Source of the DNA: Ochotona curzoniae
Taxonomy: Eukaryota > Chordata > Mammalia > Lagomorpha > Ochotonidae
DNA: 64,000 bases
Reading direction: 5' to 3'
NCBI RefSeq assembly: GCF_017591425.1
Contig: NW_024466599.1
Location: 74,938,501-75,002,500 of the forward strand
In this document: in pieces, positions 35,801-46,034 of the stretch
Layout: each line of letters starts with the position of its first letter
How positions within the stretch are numbered: the first letter of the stretch is position 1
Made by a program: the position numbers and the translations under genes
Notes under the pieces: model-generated
What the model was told of the DNA's origin: nothing
The model's input: only the letters and a program-made list of their open reading frames with translations
Databases searched by the model: none

Positions 35801-38800
35801 ATCAACAGATAAATAGGTAAGTACACACACACATTTATCTAGATGATCTGCGCAATGGAGGCAAGTATACCATGAAGTGGAGATACATTGCAGTAAGCAT
35901 CTCTACTCCTGATTAAAAGAATGACTCCCAGTGAAACTGTTAAATATGTCTTGAGAATAGAATTCTGGACTTTATACCATTGTCTATACCTACATCGTGA
36001 GGATACATTTCAATAGCAGAACGATGGACGTATGACTGTTGTTAACAATATAGAGGAAAGGGCCCGGCGCGGTGGCGCAAGTGGTTAAGGTCCTCACCTT
36101 GCACGCCCGGGATCCCATATGGGCGCCGGTTCTAATCCTGGCAGCCCCGCTTCCCTTCCAGCTCCCTGCCTGTGGCCTGGGAAAGCAGTCGAGGACGGCC
36201 TAAAGCTTTGGGACCCTGCACCCGCATGGGAGACCCGGAAGAGGCTCCTGGCTTCGGATCGGCATAGTATCAGCCGTTGTGCTCACTTGGTGAGTGAATC
36301 ATCGGATGGAAGATCTTCCTCTCTGTCTCTCCTCTCTGTATATCCGCCTTTCCAATGAAAAAAAATAATAAAAATAAATCTTAAAAAAAAAGCAATATAG
36401 AGGAAAACAGTGGGGGAAGAGGGTGGGGAAGGGTAAAATGAAAATCCCTGAGCGTAATGAACAGTATCATGAAAAATAAGTAATATTTTTGTATTATAAA
36501 TAATTTTTTTTTAAAAAAGAGTCCTAAGATACCCTTGTTGTAAAATCTTCTAGAGAGACTGAAAAAGCAAGAAAATTAAAACAAAACAAGACTTTTGTAC
36601 TTCCCAGAAAAAAAAAACCAACCCACCAGGACTAATCTTGTGTTCCGAAAAATATCATCAATTGCAGTGAAATGTTGATGAACATGTAAGATTAGGCCCA
36701 AGTACTTCCTTCCAGACCTTAGATTATTTCATTTCAGAAACATTCCAACCATAGAGACTTTGACTGACCAAGTCTGGGTTGAATAAGTGGCCTGAGGGGA
36801 CAGACACTCAGGGTCCCTCAAGGCAGCAAGAACGTTCAGGCGCCAGCCCGTTCTTGCACTTCCCTCTGTCAACGTCCCTCCATCTGAGTCTGGAGACACT
36901 GGCCTGCTGCTTTCCTGAAGCAATAATTTCTCCAAAGCACACGTCTCCCTTCACAGAGGGAATCCCACGTCTCTCGGTGCCCAGGAGATGTGCGCTGCTC
37001 CAAAGCTGCAGGCTCTTTGCAGCTACATATTCATGCACCGCATTAGGAGCAAGGACCCAGAGGAAGGAACAATGGCAGGAAGCACGGCACTCACTCGCTC
37101 AGCGCAGGCTCCAGGTACACTTTGCTCAGTTCCACAACAGTCCAGTGAGACAGGCAGCCCCATCTCCCAAATGTGCAAGCTATGGTTTGTGTACACGTTA
37201 CAGGGCTTGCTGGAGATGAGCTCCTCTCAACTCTGGCATGCGTGTGACATAATGCAGGATGTTGAGCACCTGCTGGCGAGCCTGGTTTTCACAGGCTGAG
37301 AGGTCCTTCGCACAGAACCCACCCAGTTGGTCTTACTCATGACTCTGAGGACCATGCTCAGGTAAATTCTCTTGAGCAACAGATTATCATCTTTTAGCAG
37401 GACGGATAAACCATTTCAGCAGTCCTGCCCTGCTTCTCCACAGTTTCACTTTCTGATAAGTCAATAAACTTGCAGGCAATCTAAGTCCAAGAATACAAAG
37501 TGGAAAATTCCAGAAATAAGCATACATTTTTACATTTTGCACCATTCCGAGTATCATAATGAAGTGTCATGCCATCCTGTGCCCAAGGATGTGACTCACC
37601 CTGGCATGTCCACACCATGTGCAGGCCTGCTAGTGAGTCACTTATGTGGCTGTCAGATGCTCTGAGCCAGTCATAGTAGCACAGTACCTCATACGACACT
37701 TGGTACCATCCACTCTCAGAACCCAGCCCTCCTGGGGCAAGAGTGGACAAACGTTTTCCATGCTTAATACAATCTGTGGACAAATTCTACATGAAGAAGA
37801 ATTAAAAAAAAAAAAAGATGATCTCTTCATCAAGAACTTAAAAATCACCCCAATAAACACAGCGTAGTTGGTAAATTGTACTATTCAAGTATGACTGGAG
37901 CGAATGGTCTCCCTAAAACAAAGGTCCAAAAGGCAGGCAGAGGAATCCCATGTCATGCTAAACACAATCACAGTTTTTTTTTTTTCAACCTATGTGCCTT
38001 AGCCAGCACATACCAGGGCACAATAGATTGGACCGGGATGTGCGAAAACCCAAACCTCCTGTGAAGTTTTCTGACACTTAAGAACTTTCCCAGGGGCTAA
38101 TGCAAGATTCTACTGGCTAATCCTCCACCTTTAAGTGTGGCATCCCAAATGGGAATCGGTGGGTGTTCCAGCAGCCCCATTTCCCATCCTGCTTCCTGCT
38201 TGTGGCCTGGGAAAGCAGTGGAGGACAGCCCAAAGTCTTGGGACCCTGCATGCACGCGGGAGATGTAGAAGTTCCTGGCTTCTAGCTTCAGATTGGCACA
38301 GCTCTCTGTTACGGCCACTTGGGGAGTGACCCAGCGGATGGAAGATCTTTGTCTCTCCTTCTTTCTGTAAATCTGATCTGCCTTTTTTGGTCAGGATCTC
38401 AACACATGCCTAAGAAATATTTCAGGAAGGGGATAACATCGGAGGATTACGAAATTTCATGAGAAGGGCCTGTTCTCACCTAGACCGCTGACCACATCAA
38501 TCCACGCTTTTTACCATTGCAATCACTGCATTGTCTCAGGGCAACTTAGTAGATAATAAAAGAAAAAAAAATGTAACTGACCAGCTGTACAGAAGCAATA
38601 TTCAAACCTAGGGAAGTTAACCAGGGGTATGGGATGTGAAGTCTTGCATGACTCATATAAAAATCAGCCATCATCCTCAGAATCGGCTGATTCCCATCAA
38701 TGCACCACTATTATAAAACTATCCACAGAAAGGAGAGAGAAGACAGAGACTGAGCAGGGAGGCCCTCCGTGGCTGTGCTGTTTTAAGAAGGGACAGGGGC

Positions 38801-41506
38801 TACCACATCCACCATCGCTCAGTTGCTCCGTGGGGCGCGTTGCCTGCCAAGAGTTTTGGCTTCACTTTCCTGAAACGAATGGAACATTCTTGTCTGTCGT
38901 TGCTTCCTCCACAAGTCAACGACATAATTGCTTTCCAAAGTCCAAAGAAACCACTGCAAATATTCCCAAAGCCTCAAAAGACAAGGTCTAACTTCAACCG
39001 GACGTTTCTCTTTGCTCCATAGCGTGGAGAACCACATGGCACCAGGCCACGTATCTCGACATGTTCATCTGGGTTGAAAAGTTCAGCATGATTAACTCCT
39101 GACTTCAATGCAGCCTTGTTGACTTTGGCCCCACTGGGGGAGACTTTTGTTTATTTGTGCATAAAGGATCTGTGGAAGGATGACTGGTGCTCAGGGTCTT
39201 TCCATTAAATCATCCTGGAAGAATGATAAGCGATTTTTGTTTTGCTCTCAGCCACTGGTCCATGGTGATTAGCCCCAAATATCACAAATGCTTCTTTAAA
39301 CGAGAAGTGTTCTGTGTCAGAATGACATTGAACCCTCTCAAGTCCATGCTTATTTCTTTTCCAGGTCAAGCCTTTGCATGAGTCATCTAGATGGACATTT
39401 TTACTGATGTTTCTAGATTGTCGACAGACAAAATTGGGGGAGGCTTGGGGAAGGCCTGAGAACGAATCAGGGAGTAGCAAGGACAGAGGTAGGAAGCTGT
39501 GGCTTACAATATCAAGAGGCTGCTTTGGGTGTCAGGAACTGGGATCCACCTGAGTAGCACCGAAGCTGTGGGAGGCAGCCACTTGACTCTCCATTTCACA
39601 AAGGAAGATGTGGGCACAGCGGGATCTAGTTACCGGCCCAAGGTCACATAGCTAGTGAGGCACAGAGCCTACCTTGCAGCCAGGCCTTCTGCTGACTGAG
39701 CTCGAAGACTTAGCCTGTCACACAAAGAGGTTCTAAGAACACTCATCAGGGACAGCACCAGGCAAAACTGGAGAGAGAGGAAGTTACTCAACTTTCAGAC
39801 AAGCCAGGAAGGGCCTTTTCTGCATGTGGCCATTGAATCTCTGAACAGAGAAGCCAGTGTTGTGGCACAGTGTTAAGCTGCTGCCTGCCATGCCGGCACC
39901 CCACATTATAATGGTTCAAGTTCTGGCTGTCCTACTTCTGATCTAGCTCTCTGCTAATGCATCTAAGAACCTAGAGGAAAAACAGCCCCAAGTTCTTGAA
40001 CTTCTGCTGCTCATGTGGGAGACCTGGATGGAGCACCTGGCTCGTGGCTTCTTCCTGGCCCAGAGATCTCTGTCTCTGTCTCCCCCCCCCCCGACCTCGC
40101 CTTCTCTCTCTCTATAGCTCTGCATTTCAAATAAACAGATATATCTTTAAAAAGAAAGTTTGTACAATCCCACTCAGCACCCCACTGCCAGTCTGAAGCC
40201 AGAAGTCACACAGCAGCAAGTGTGGTTCCCACGGGCCCATGCTGATGCTCTCTGCTCTGGGCCAAGTTCTCCTTTTGCCTGCAGTGCCAGTCACGCAGGC
40301 CTCTGAGTAATGTCTTCTCTGACAATGACACATTGAAGAAACATAAGGAGCACAGGCTGTAGGTGTCAGAAGGCTCCAAGGACGCAGGCACATGAATCTG
40401 TCAACAGTTAAGTGCTGCTATTTATAAACACAGGGGCGAGAGCGACAAAATGCCAATCAAGTTCAAAGGGAAACAGGAAGAGGCCACCCAATGCCACAGA
40501 TTGCCTTGGAGTCCATTTAACTGCAAAATCCTTTGCGGACCCTAAAGTCCCCCCCCAGGTTGTGACCTGTCCTGGGGCTCTCTGGGATGGTCAAGGACGC
40601 CTTAGCCATCGCTTTGCAGGTAAAGAGGCTCACATCTCTAGATTGCAGGCTGACCTCAGGGTTGTCCTTCCAGGGTCCAGGTAAAGAGGCTCACATCTCT
40701 AGATTGCAGGCTGACCTCAGGGTTGTCCTTCCAGGGTCCAGGTTGGACCAAGGATGTGCTGAGAAATCCGGGCCAGGATTCAACCCTTAGCCATTGGCCA
40801 TTCTGCCCTAAAGACCTTGGGTTTCTGCTGGGCCACATCAGGCTGTGAAAGGAAGCTGCTGGCTTCTTACATGGTAAGCCTTTGCCAATTAAAAAAATAA
40901 TAATAAGACAAAAACCAATCCTATTCTTGGCCCAGGAAAAGGGCCAGCCTTTGGTGCTTACATGCACCCATTTATCTAGGAACCTACCCCTGTTCACTCC
41001 TGTCCACATCACTTCATCAAATATTTACAGAGCAGAGTCTGCTCTGCGTTAGTCACCAGGGGGCAAACAGACAAGAGTGAGGGAGCACTTCCCTTTCCGT
41101 CCTGGCAAGCGGGGTGGGGTGAGGGTGCTGAGATAAGGCTCTTGGTAACCAGACTGCGTAAGGTGTGCCCAGAATTCTAAGCATGGACGTCCAGGCAGGG
41201 CACTCAGCCCTCACGGCTCAGGAAGGGTGCGGAGTCCTCGGAGGGGGCTCCCGGGACAGCCTTCAGTGGTGGACAGGGCTGGGGGCCCCAGCACAGTGCA
41301 GCTCCGTCGGGAGCACCAGGGTCTTGGGAAGGCCACGAACGGATGGGTACCTTGCAGTCGCAGCCAATGGGCTTCCCGCACTCCTCACAGGTGTTGGCAT
41401 ACAGGTCCTCGAAGCATGCCACACAGAAGGGGCTCTCCTCCCTCAGGATGTATTTCTTGCCAAAGAGAGACTCGTTGCAATGGTGGCAATCAAAGCGCTC
41501 AGCCAT
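20858..41506 (-). CDS. FHL2: FHL2, complete spliced coding region: 41506-41351, 28432-28258, 25817-25648, 24932-24746, 21009-20858
   Basis: Five exons join to 840 nt, 279 residues plus stop, the same length as human FHL2. The protein is LIM-only: an N-terminal half LIM (C7, C10 in CHHC), then LIM1 from C40, LIM2 from C101, LIM3 from C162 and LIM4 from C221. Each full domain begins with a CxxC pair and has the central Trp-His (W-H-E/R/N-x-C-F) with later Cys zinc ligands intact. FHL2 has no catalytic activity. It scaffolds partners at focal adhesions, the sarcomere (titin) and the nucleus (beta-catenin, androgen receptor, SRF, FOXO1) and is strongest in heart. The start ATG has A at -3 and G at +4 and gives [10 protein letters not shown] (human has Thr at position 2 as I recall). 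Exon phases 0,1,0,1 and GT/AG sites all agree. No frameshift or early stop is present, so the gene looks functional. Confidence 0.97.
21845..21940 (+). mobile_element. LINE-1 3'-end scrap
   Basis: GGGGGAATCCTTGAGCCTAA then a CATATCACGAAAAT tail matches the terminal part of the longer L1 ends at 32.1 and 36.4 kb. Confidence 0.5.
22008..22312 (-). repeat. Old C-type SINE, reverse
   Basis: Reversed tail TTATGGATCTGAAAGGCAGA through to CACTGGCATTGGGCTG; diverged. Confidence 0.78.
22390..22450 (-). repeat. MIR-like fragment
   Basis: GTGGCAGGGCTGGGATGTGA with ACCTAGCTCCTG resembles the reversed MIR core. Confidence 0.45.
23945..24232 (+). repeat. Old C-type SINE
   Basis: CAGCATCCCACACGGGCCCC to TAACTCTGACTTAACTAAG; diverged and without its A-rich tail. 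Confidence 0.75.
24746..24932 (-). CDS. FHL2: FHL2 coding exon 4: rest of LIM3, start of LIM4 (residues 168-230)
   Basis: The acceptor is CCTGCAG|CCCATC and the donor CATCAGTG|GTGAGT. It encodes [18 protein letters not shown] through [12 protein letters not shown]. The Gly230 codon is split with the last exon. Confidence 0.97.
24933..25647 (-). other. FHL2: FHL2 intron between coding exons 3 and 4
   Basis: A 715-bp intron holding one MIR copy; nothing else recognised. Confidence 0.85.
25262..25425 (+). repeat. MIR element
   Basis: AGCATAGTGGAAGGGCTCA, GTGGGTTTGAATTCTACCC and CTCAGTTTTCCCATCC follow the MIR consensus order. Confidence 0.75.
25648..25817 (-). CDS. FHL2: FHL2 coding exon 3: rest of LIM2, start of LIM3 (residues 112-167)
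   Basis: The acceptor is GCCCACAG|GAACCC and the donor AAGAAG|GTATAC. It encodes [16 protein letters not shown] through [13 protein letters not shown]. Tyr-Ala at the position of His-Ala/Met in human (EKQHAMQC as I recall) is a conservative difference. Confidence 0.97.
26923..27160. repeat. Minisatellite, six units of 38-46 bp
   Basis: AGGGACAGCGCCCCTCCTTG plus AGCATGCTG begins at 26923, 26969, 27007, 27047, 27088 and 27130. The core is nearly invariant, and the length differences come from a following G-run of 7-11 bases. The last unit is diverged. Confidence 0.95.
27224..27336 (+). repeat. C-type SINE, 5' part only
   Basis: The head and first ~110 bp are present, then the copy stops after CCATCCAGCTCCCTT, so it is 3'-truncated or broken by a deletion. 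Confidence 0.85.
27654..27985 (+). repeat. Young full-length C-type SINE
   Basis: GGGGCCCGGTGCCATGGCC to AATAAATCAATCTTG with an A-rich tail. It lies 270 bp from coding exon 2. Confidence 0.92.
28258..28432 (-). CDS. FHL2: FHL2 coding exon 2: rest of LIM1, start of LIM2 (residues 53-111)
   Basis: The acceptor is CTCCACAG|GACTTG. It begins [19 protein letters not shown] and ends KKTIMPG with the donor ATGCCAG|GTCAGC; the Gly111 codon is split. It is separated from coding exon 1 by the 12.9-kb intron 28433-41350. Confidence 0.97.
30072..30370 (-). repeat. Old C-type SINE, reverse
   Basis: AATTTTTTATTTGAAAGGCA at the tail to GTGCCAGACCC at the head. Confidence 0.82.
30410..30615 (+). repeat. 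C-type SINE, older subfamily, 3'-truncated
   Basis: GGGCCGGTGTTTTGGTGTGG with TAAAGCCGCC resembles the older rabbit-like head rather than the young subfamily. The body stops near GCTGCAATAAAAAATC. Confidence 0.8.
30700..31012 (-). repeat. Old C-type SINE, reverse
   Basis: CAGGTTTATTTATTCATTTA at the tail, diverged body, head near ACCCAGGTGCG. Confidence 0.8.
31150..31734 (+). mobile_element. LINE-1 3' portion, first part
   Basis: Contains the L1 ORF2-end-like TCCTCAATAATTGAAAGCAG and ACTGTTTGATCCATCC, then GTAAGTGAAATCAGCCAG and CACTTGATCTCACTTGAG. It is 5'-truncated, degenerate and non-coding, and is interrupted by a SINE at 31735. Confidence 0.7.
31735..31998 (+). repeat. C-type SINE inside the L1 end
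   Basis: GGCATGGTAGGTTAAGC to CATGTAAAACAAAAAAAA; the L1 sequence resumes on both sides. Confidence 0.8.
31999..32195 (+). mobile_element. LINE-1 3' end, second part
   Basis: GGACATATGACTGTGTATGA, AAATCCCAGGGGCCTATG and GTATCATAAAATG followed by (ATA)n and AATAAAGTTTTG match the terminal L1 sequence also seen at 36.0-36.5 kb. Confidence 0.7.
32342..32525. repeat. 26-bp minisatellite, about seven units
   Basis: ACTTGCAGCCCCTCCTGCTC plus GCTCGC recurs with an exact 26-bp step (ACTTG at 32365, 32391, 32417, 32443, 32469, 32495). Because 26 is not a multiple of three it opens frames of about 80-200 codons on both strands that are not genes. Confidence 0.95.
32838..32903. repeat. (CA)n microsatellite
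   Basis: About 65 bp of CA/AC dinucleotide with one ATA interruption. Confidence 0.97.
33297..33500 (+). repeat. MIR element
   Basis: CTCAAACCTGGTTTTACCA, CTACCAACTACATGAGC and TGTAAAGCGTTTATAACAG follow the MIR order. Confidence 0.7.
33650..33875 (-). repeat. Old SINE fragment, reverse
   Basis: TTTTCATCTTAATTGAAAGA at the tail and a strongly diverged body. Confidence 0.6.
33922..34192 (-). repeat. Old C-type SINE, reverse
   Basis: ATGATCTATTTGTTTGAAAG through to AAAATGTCAGCCC. Confidence 0.78.
35103..35418 (+). repeat. C-type SINE, older subfamily
   Basis: GTTGTGGCATGGTGGGTTAA to ACAAATACATCTTTAAAAA. Imperfect flanking copies of AGTGAGTTTA/AGTGAGTGTA are visible. Confidence 0.82.
35420..36059 (+). 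mobile_element. LINE-1 3' portion, first part
   Basis: Includes the classic L1 ORF2 terminal region (CAGCACAATCTATAACAGTG; GGAATACTACTCAGCCATTA) and then 3' UTR. It is 5'-truncated, and a young SINE splits it at 36060. Confidence 0.85.
36060..36392 (+). repeat. Very young C-type SINE with exact 14-bp target duplication
   Basis: CAATATAGAGGAAA flanks it exactly at 36046-36059 and 36393-36406. The head GGGCCCGGCGCGGTGGCGC retains CpGs, and the tail is long and A-rich. Confidence 0.96.
36393..36520 (+). mobile_element. LINE-1 3' end, second part
   Basis: GGGGAAGAGGGTGGGGAAGG, AAATCCCTGAGCGTAATG and CAGTATCATGAAAAATAAG complete the L1 3' UTR interrupted at 36060. Confidence 0.75.
38092..38384 (+). 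repeat. C-type SINE, moderately diverged
   Basis: GGGGCTAATGCAAGATTC to TCTGTAAATCTGATCTGCC. Confidence 0.82.
39585..39720 (-). repeat. MIR element
   Basis: CAAGGTCACATAGCTAGTGA with GGCACAGAGCC is the highly conserved MIR core in reverse. Confidence 0.8.
39849..40160 (+). repeat. C-type SINE, older subfamily
   Basis: GCCAGTGTTGTGGCACAGTG to AATAAACAGATATATCTTT, with an internal C-run at 40081-40092. Confidence 0.85.
40620..40741. repeat. Perfect 61-bp tandem duplication
   Basis: 40620-40680 and 40681-40741 are identical. Each unit begins GTAAAGAGGCTCACATCTC after CAG, so two CAG|GTAAAG donor-like sites result, about 0.7 kb downstream (in + coordinates, before) the first coding exon of FHL2 on the intron side. 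Confidence 0.96.
41351..41506 (-). CDS. FHL2: FHL2 coding exon 1: start codon, half LIM and first part of LIM1 (residues 1-52)
   Basis: Starts [19 protein letters not shown] and ends [11 protein letters not shown] at the donor TGCAAG|GTACCC. It holds the isolated zinc finger that gives the 'half' in the protein name, plus the opening CxxC of LIM1. The exon extends 25 nt upstream as 5' UTR. Confidence 0.97.
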
Positions 41507-41531
41507 TTTGACGCCGTGCTATTCAACGGAC
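41507..41531 (-). other. FHL2: FHL2 5' UTR part of the first coding exon
   Basis: On the - strand a TTTTTGACAG acceptor precedes GTCCGTTGAATAGC and the start codon, so at least one non-coding exon lies further upstream (beyond 41531). Confidence 0.75.
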
Positions 41532-42330
41532 CTGTCAAAAACGGAGAGATAAGTCAGGTGCCTGTGAGCACACTTCACACTGCACGTACACAGGCTAGCC
41601 AGCCACCCTCTCTGCCACTCATCTTTATGCAATGGCTGGCTAGTTCCTTGTGTGAATCACTGAGACGCACCCTTTAAACCATCATAACATCCGAGCATAC
41701 GTTTTCTCCTCACTTCTCTGGAAGTACTAAGTACTGTTGACCGTGGTAGAGAAGCAATCTGCTAACATCAGCATTGATGTCACAGGCCCGGTCCTGTCTG
41801 GCTGCGTGTAGGCTTCCTACACAGGACCCAGCCTCACAACTTGTGCCCAAAATAGAAAAAGCAAGTACAGATACAGTATGTCCATTTTTACAGAAAGAAT
41901 TCTCCTAAGCTCCCCTTCAGGATTCATGCATGGGGAGAAGCCATGGGGGGAAAGCGAAGGACATCCGACACTAGACACCAGGAGCGCATGCCTCAAGAAG
42001 TACCACCTCCCTCCTGCAAGAAACGCCACCAACATCTCTGCGGATGAGTCATTACTCTCAGGCAAAAAGATCGCTGTCCTTCAGCCACCTGCAAATCCAG
42101 AGAGCCCGATCAAAGATTATCACATGGTCAGATGCGATAGAGCCAACCAGGTGACACCGGGAGCCCTGCAGAGGAACCACAGCACCTCTTCACGCAAGCA
42201 TGGTTCAGTTTTCCAGGATGTGAATGCACATGAGTAGGAAGCAATGGTTTGGTGGCACAGAGGAAGAGGGTATTTTTTTTTTTTTATCTTCTGTCGTCTT
42301 CCTCTGACCATTTCTATCAAAACACATTAA

Positions 42331-42648
42331 AGGGGCAGCACTGTGCCACAGCGGGTTGGTTGCCTGTGGTGCTGACGTCCCATAGGGTGCCCGTTCAAGT
42401 CCCAGCTGCTCCACTTCCAATCCAGCTTCTGCTAATGTGCCTGGGAAAGTAGTCGAAGATGGTCCAGGTGCTTGGGCTCCTACCACCACACGGGAGACCA
42501 GTAGAAGCTCCTGGATTATGACTTCAGACCAGCCCAGCTCTAGTCATTACATTCACTTGGGGAATAAATAAACCAGCAGACAAAAGCTCTCTCTCTCTGT
42601 TTCCCCTTCTTTCTCTGTAACTCTGCTTTTCAAATAAAAACAAACCTA
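42331..42648 (+). repeat. C-type SINE, older subfamily
   Basis: GGGGCAGCACTGTGCCACAG to TTTCAAATAAAAACAAACC. Confidence 0.85.
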
Positions 42649-44267
42649 TTTTGTTGTTGTTGAACCATCGTGGTAAGTCTACCGAACACTGAACTTACTT
42701 CTTTAGGAATATTTTTCTTCTGTGGCAAAATTTAATTTGCACAATGTGAGGAGTTTGGTCAGTTGTTAGACTGGCACCCCAGTCTAAATGATCAATGTTT
42801 CATCAACTCTAAAGCAAATTCAATTTCCAGACACTTCCATTTGAGAATGAAAACTCAGAATGAAGCTCTCTGGTGCAAGCAAAATATTGCTGCTTGGTTT
42901 ATGGTTACGTGAAATTTGATAGCATTTATTAGTTGCATACACTTGTGTATACAAAATCCCGACAATTAAAAGCAGAGAAATGCACCTCTTTCAAGTATCC
43001 AAACTTAGTCACTTCTGTGTTTACAGACATTTTCTTCCAAGAGCGTAAAATATGCATGCAGCTGGATACATGTGGCAGCCTATTCCTCAACATCGTTCTT
43101 CCTGGAGTTAGAGAAAACACTGGACATTTCTTGGGATAACATCACAAGATGAGACTTAGGATTCGGAAATCCTATCCATAAATCCCCTTTGCAGAGGCCA
43201 TCTCGGGTTGCAGAGGCCGTGCTGGCCACTGATTTGATGCTTCCCTGGAATTCCTCAGCTATGGGCTTCGACAGTGGTCATCTGTATCCCACTGGAATTC
43301 AAGCTGTCTTTCCAACACCTACATTTTTTTTTTCAATAAAGGCTTCCAATTAAACCTGGAAGAGTAGTATTCTTGCCTATCTTGTTCACCCGAGCATGAG
43401 AAGAATGGGGAGTTGGAAATAAGAACAACAACAACAACAAAAGAAAAAGCTAGAAGTCAAGGAATTTTAAAAGCCAGACACAACTCCTAAGCTTATCTTG
43501 GTGATAAGTGTCTCATTTTATGGCTAGAAAGAGCCAGGACCCAGGAACACGAAAGGAAAATGAGGAGTCCCATGAGCATTCCCCAACATCCACCTAACTT
43601 ACAGCAAGCGAATACCCAGTCTAAAAGCAAAGGGGTTCCATGTGGGCTTGGCCACGCAGCAGCCAGACTAGAGAAACGAGCAGGCACTGACTGTGCGAGC
43701 CGTCATCACAGGGCAACCTCCCCTGTTCTCGGCCAAGGGCAAGGGTGTGTTCTCCACTGTGATGCGCAGGATATGTCTCCTGCCACCTCCAATCCAGATG
43801 ATCAGAGCAAACAACTGAGACCAAGCAGGCAGGGCTGCATGTCCACTCCACGAGTGACAGTGCTTAGGCCAGGATGGACTTGGAGTAGCTCAGGCAAAGG
43901 GGCCGTGGGGGAGGCCCGCTCGGATGAGTCCACCAGCTCATTTCTGCAGAACTGCTTTCACTGGTGGCGGAGCCCTCTCCTCCCCAGGCTGTGCCTCATC
44001 CACTCTAAGAGGCCAAGGCAGCTTTCGCCATTAGCAGAGCATCACTAATGAGGGACAGAGAGGATGCTCTTGATGTGAGAAAGTGAGGCAGCAGCAAGGT
44101 GAAGCAAAATGTGTACTCCAAATGCTAATGAGACAACTCAGAGCTGCCTCTCTATCATAAAAGGCTTAAAACCAACTCTCTTCGGTGACATGCTACCGAA
44201 CAGAATTCTCTTTTTTAAACAGGATACTTAGGCTAATTACCAACGTTAGGTGAAGATCTTTGTTTTT

Positions 44268-44304
44268 TTTTCCATTAAGAGGTTTGTTTATTTGAAAGAC
44301 ACAC

Positions 44305-44355
<51 letters not shown>

Positions 44356-44574
44356 GCAAGAAAGAGCTGCAACAAAACAGGAGCCTTGAACTCCATCTAG
44401 TTCTCCTATGTAGGTGACAGGGACCCAAGTACTTGGCCATCCTTCACTGCTTCCCCATGTGCATTAGCAGGGAGCTGGATCAGAAGCAGAGCAGCTGGGT
44501 CCCTACCCAGAACTCCAATACTGGTGCCAGTGTCACTAACTGTGTCATAACACTGTCCCCACCCCATCAAACTC
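44268..44574 (-). repeat. Old SINE, reverse, with embedded (CA)n
   Basis: The tail AAGAGGTTTGTTTATTTGAA is followed by a CA run at about 44301-44353 and then a diverged body. Confidence 0.78.
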
Positions 44575-45634
44575 TTCAACGGAAAAACATAATCCCACAT
44601 CTGGAGTCCCTTATCTGGATTTTTAGTCCATTAAGGTACCTGGTTATTCAAGAAACACATCTTGAGTTACAGCTATGTGTCAGATGTCAAGCAAGACAAA
44701 GGAGATGTAAACACGGATAAAAGAAGGACCCCATCCCCAGGAGCTCGGAGTCTGAGGAGTTTACACCCAACAGGGCACAAAGCTCTGAGCCCAGGGCATG
44801 GCAGAGCTGGGAGAGAAGGGACCCCTGCAAGGGCAGGGCTGGCTTCTGGGAGATGAGGTCAACTGCACTGGGAAACTGTTACTCAGCTGGCAAGGCAAGT
44901 CAAGGGCAAAGCAAAGCAAACAGAGCCAGGGAAATCACAGAGGCATAGGATGAGCAGACACCTTGGAAGGTGGAAGGTCCGGAAAAGGATGGAGTCAGAA
45001 ACACAGTCAGGGACTTCCGTGTGCCCGGTTTGTGGGCGAGACGTTCTCTGTAGATGAAAAAATCAAAAATGGCCATTGTGCTTGAAAAAGTGTGTTGAGG
45101 GTGTCAGAGTCCACTTTGAATTAACTTCTTCAAACAAAGTTACGATGTCTTGGTTCCATAAAGTTTCCAATTTGACGGTGTACAGAGTCTCTGAACTCCT
45201 TCTCTCTTCTGACAGGTCCATCATGTGACGCACAGCAATGTCACTGCACTCAGGGGTACACCTGAATACAACATGACCGCTGACATGTCATCTCATTGAA
45301 CCAAATTCGCACTACAGTCCTCACCCCTCCCCGGAGTTCAGTCACCTCCTGAGGTCACTGCCTGTTGAGCTCAGAACAAGCTGGATCCTAGGGTTAGGCC
45401 TGCACTCCAGGCCAAGCCAACTACACAGGGTGAGGCTGGCACCAGGTGGGACATGCAGGTCTAGAGAAGACCTGAGTGGGTTTGATATCCAAATTTCCAT
45501 CAGTCCAGCTTTGAGTTAAAAGCAAGAACCCAGTATGCCCTGCTTAAAAGTACACTAAACAGTAAAAACCCAAGTGCATTTACAAACACTCAGGTTGAAA
45601 AGGCAGAAAATAAGCTTGAGTGGGGGACATGCTA

Positions 45635-45770
45635 GAGCAAGAAAGAAAGGAAGAAAAAACAAGGGCATGAAAGGAAAGGAAGAGAGAAAGACGAGGAAAG
45701 GGAGGAGACAGAGGTGGAAGGGAGATGGAGGCAGGAGGGGTGGATGGAGTGGGAGAGAGACAAGGACACT
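45635..45770. repeat. Long purine (GA)-rich tract
   Basis: About 135 bp with very few pyrimidines on the + strand, 28 bp left of a long AC run. Confidence 0.9.
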
Positions 45771-45793
45771 GACAGCCAGGAAACTCACACCTT

Positions 45794-45797
<4 letters not shown>

Positions 45798-45846
<49 letters not shown>
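45798..45846. repeat. (AC)n microsatellite
   Basis: About 49 bp of uninterrupted AC dinucleotide. Confidence 0.97.
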
Positions 45847-45849
<3 letters not shown>

Positions 45850-46034
45850 GAAGTCTTGAGAATCCAGGAGGAGGTTGGCTTGGTGGACAGCCTTCCTGGG
45901 GCTCGCTGGCCTGGACCTTGCAGTCTCAGCAGCTCAGCCCACCCTTCCAAACAGGACACCTGGTAGACCAGCATGCACAGCCAGATTTGCAAACATCTGC
46001 GTCCTCTTTACTGCTTTTTGTCTCAGACCTATTT

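Larger units (their letters stand above)
28433..41350 (-). other. FHL2: FHL2 large intron between coding exons 1 and 2
   Basis: A 12.9-kb intron with about ten SINEs, two LINE-1 3' ends, a 26-bp minisatellite, a long CA run and a 61-bp duplication (listed separately). Stretches 28.5-30.0, 34.2-35.0, 36.5-38.0 and 38.4-39.5 kb look unique, with no recognised exon. Confidence 0.85.

Noticed and set aside
41165..41677. 170-codon + strand frame
   Set aside because: It is the antisense shadow of FHL2 coding exon 1.
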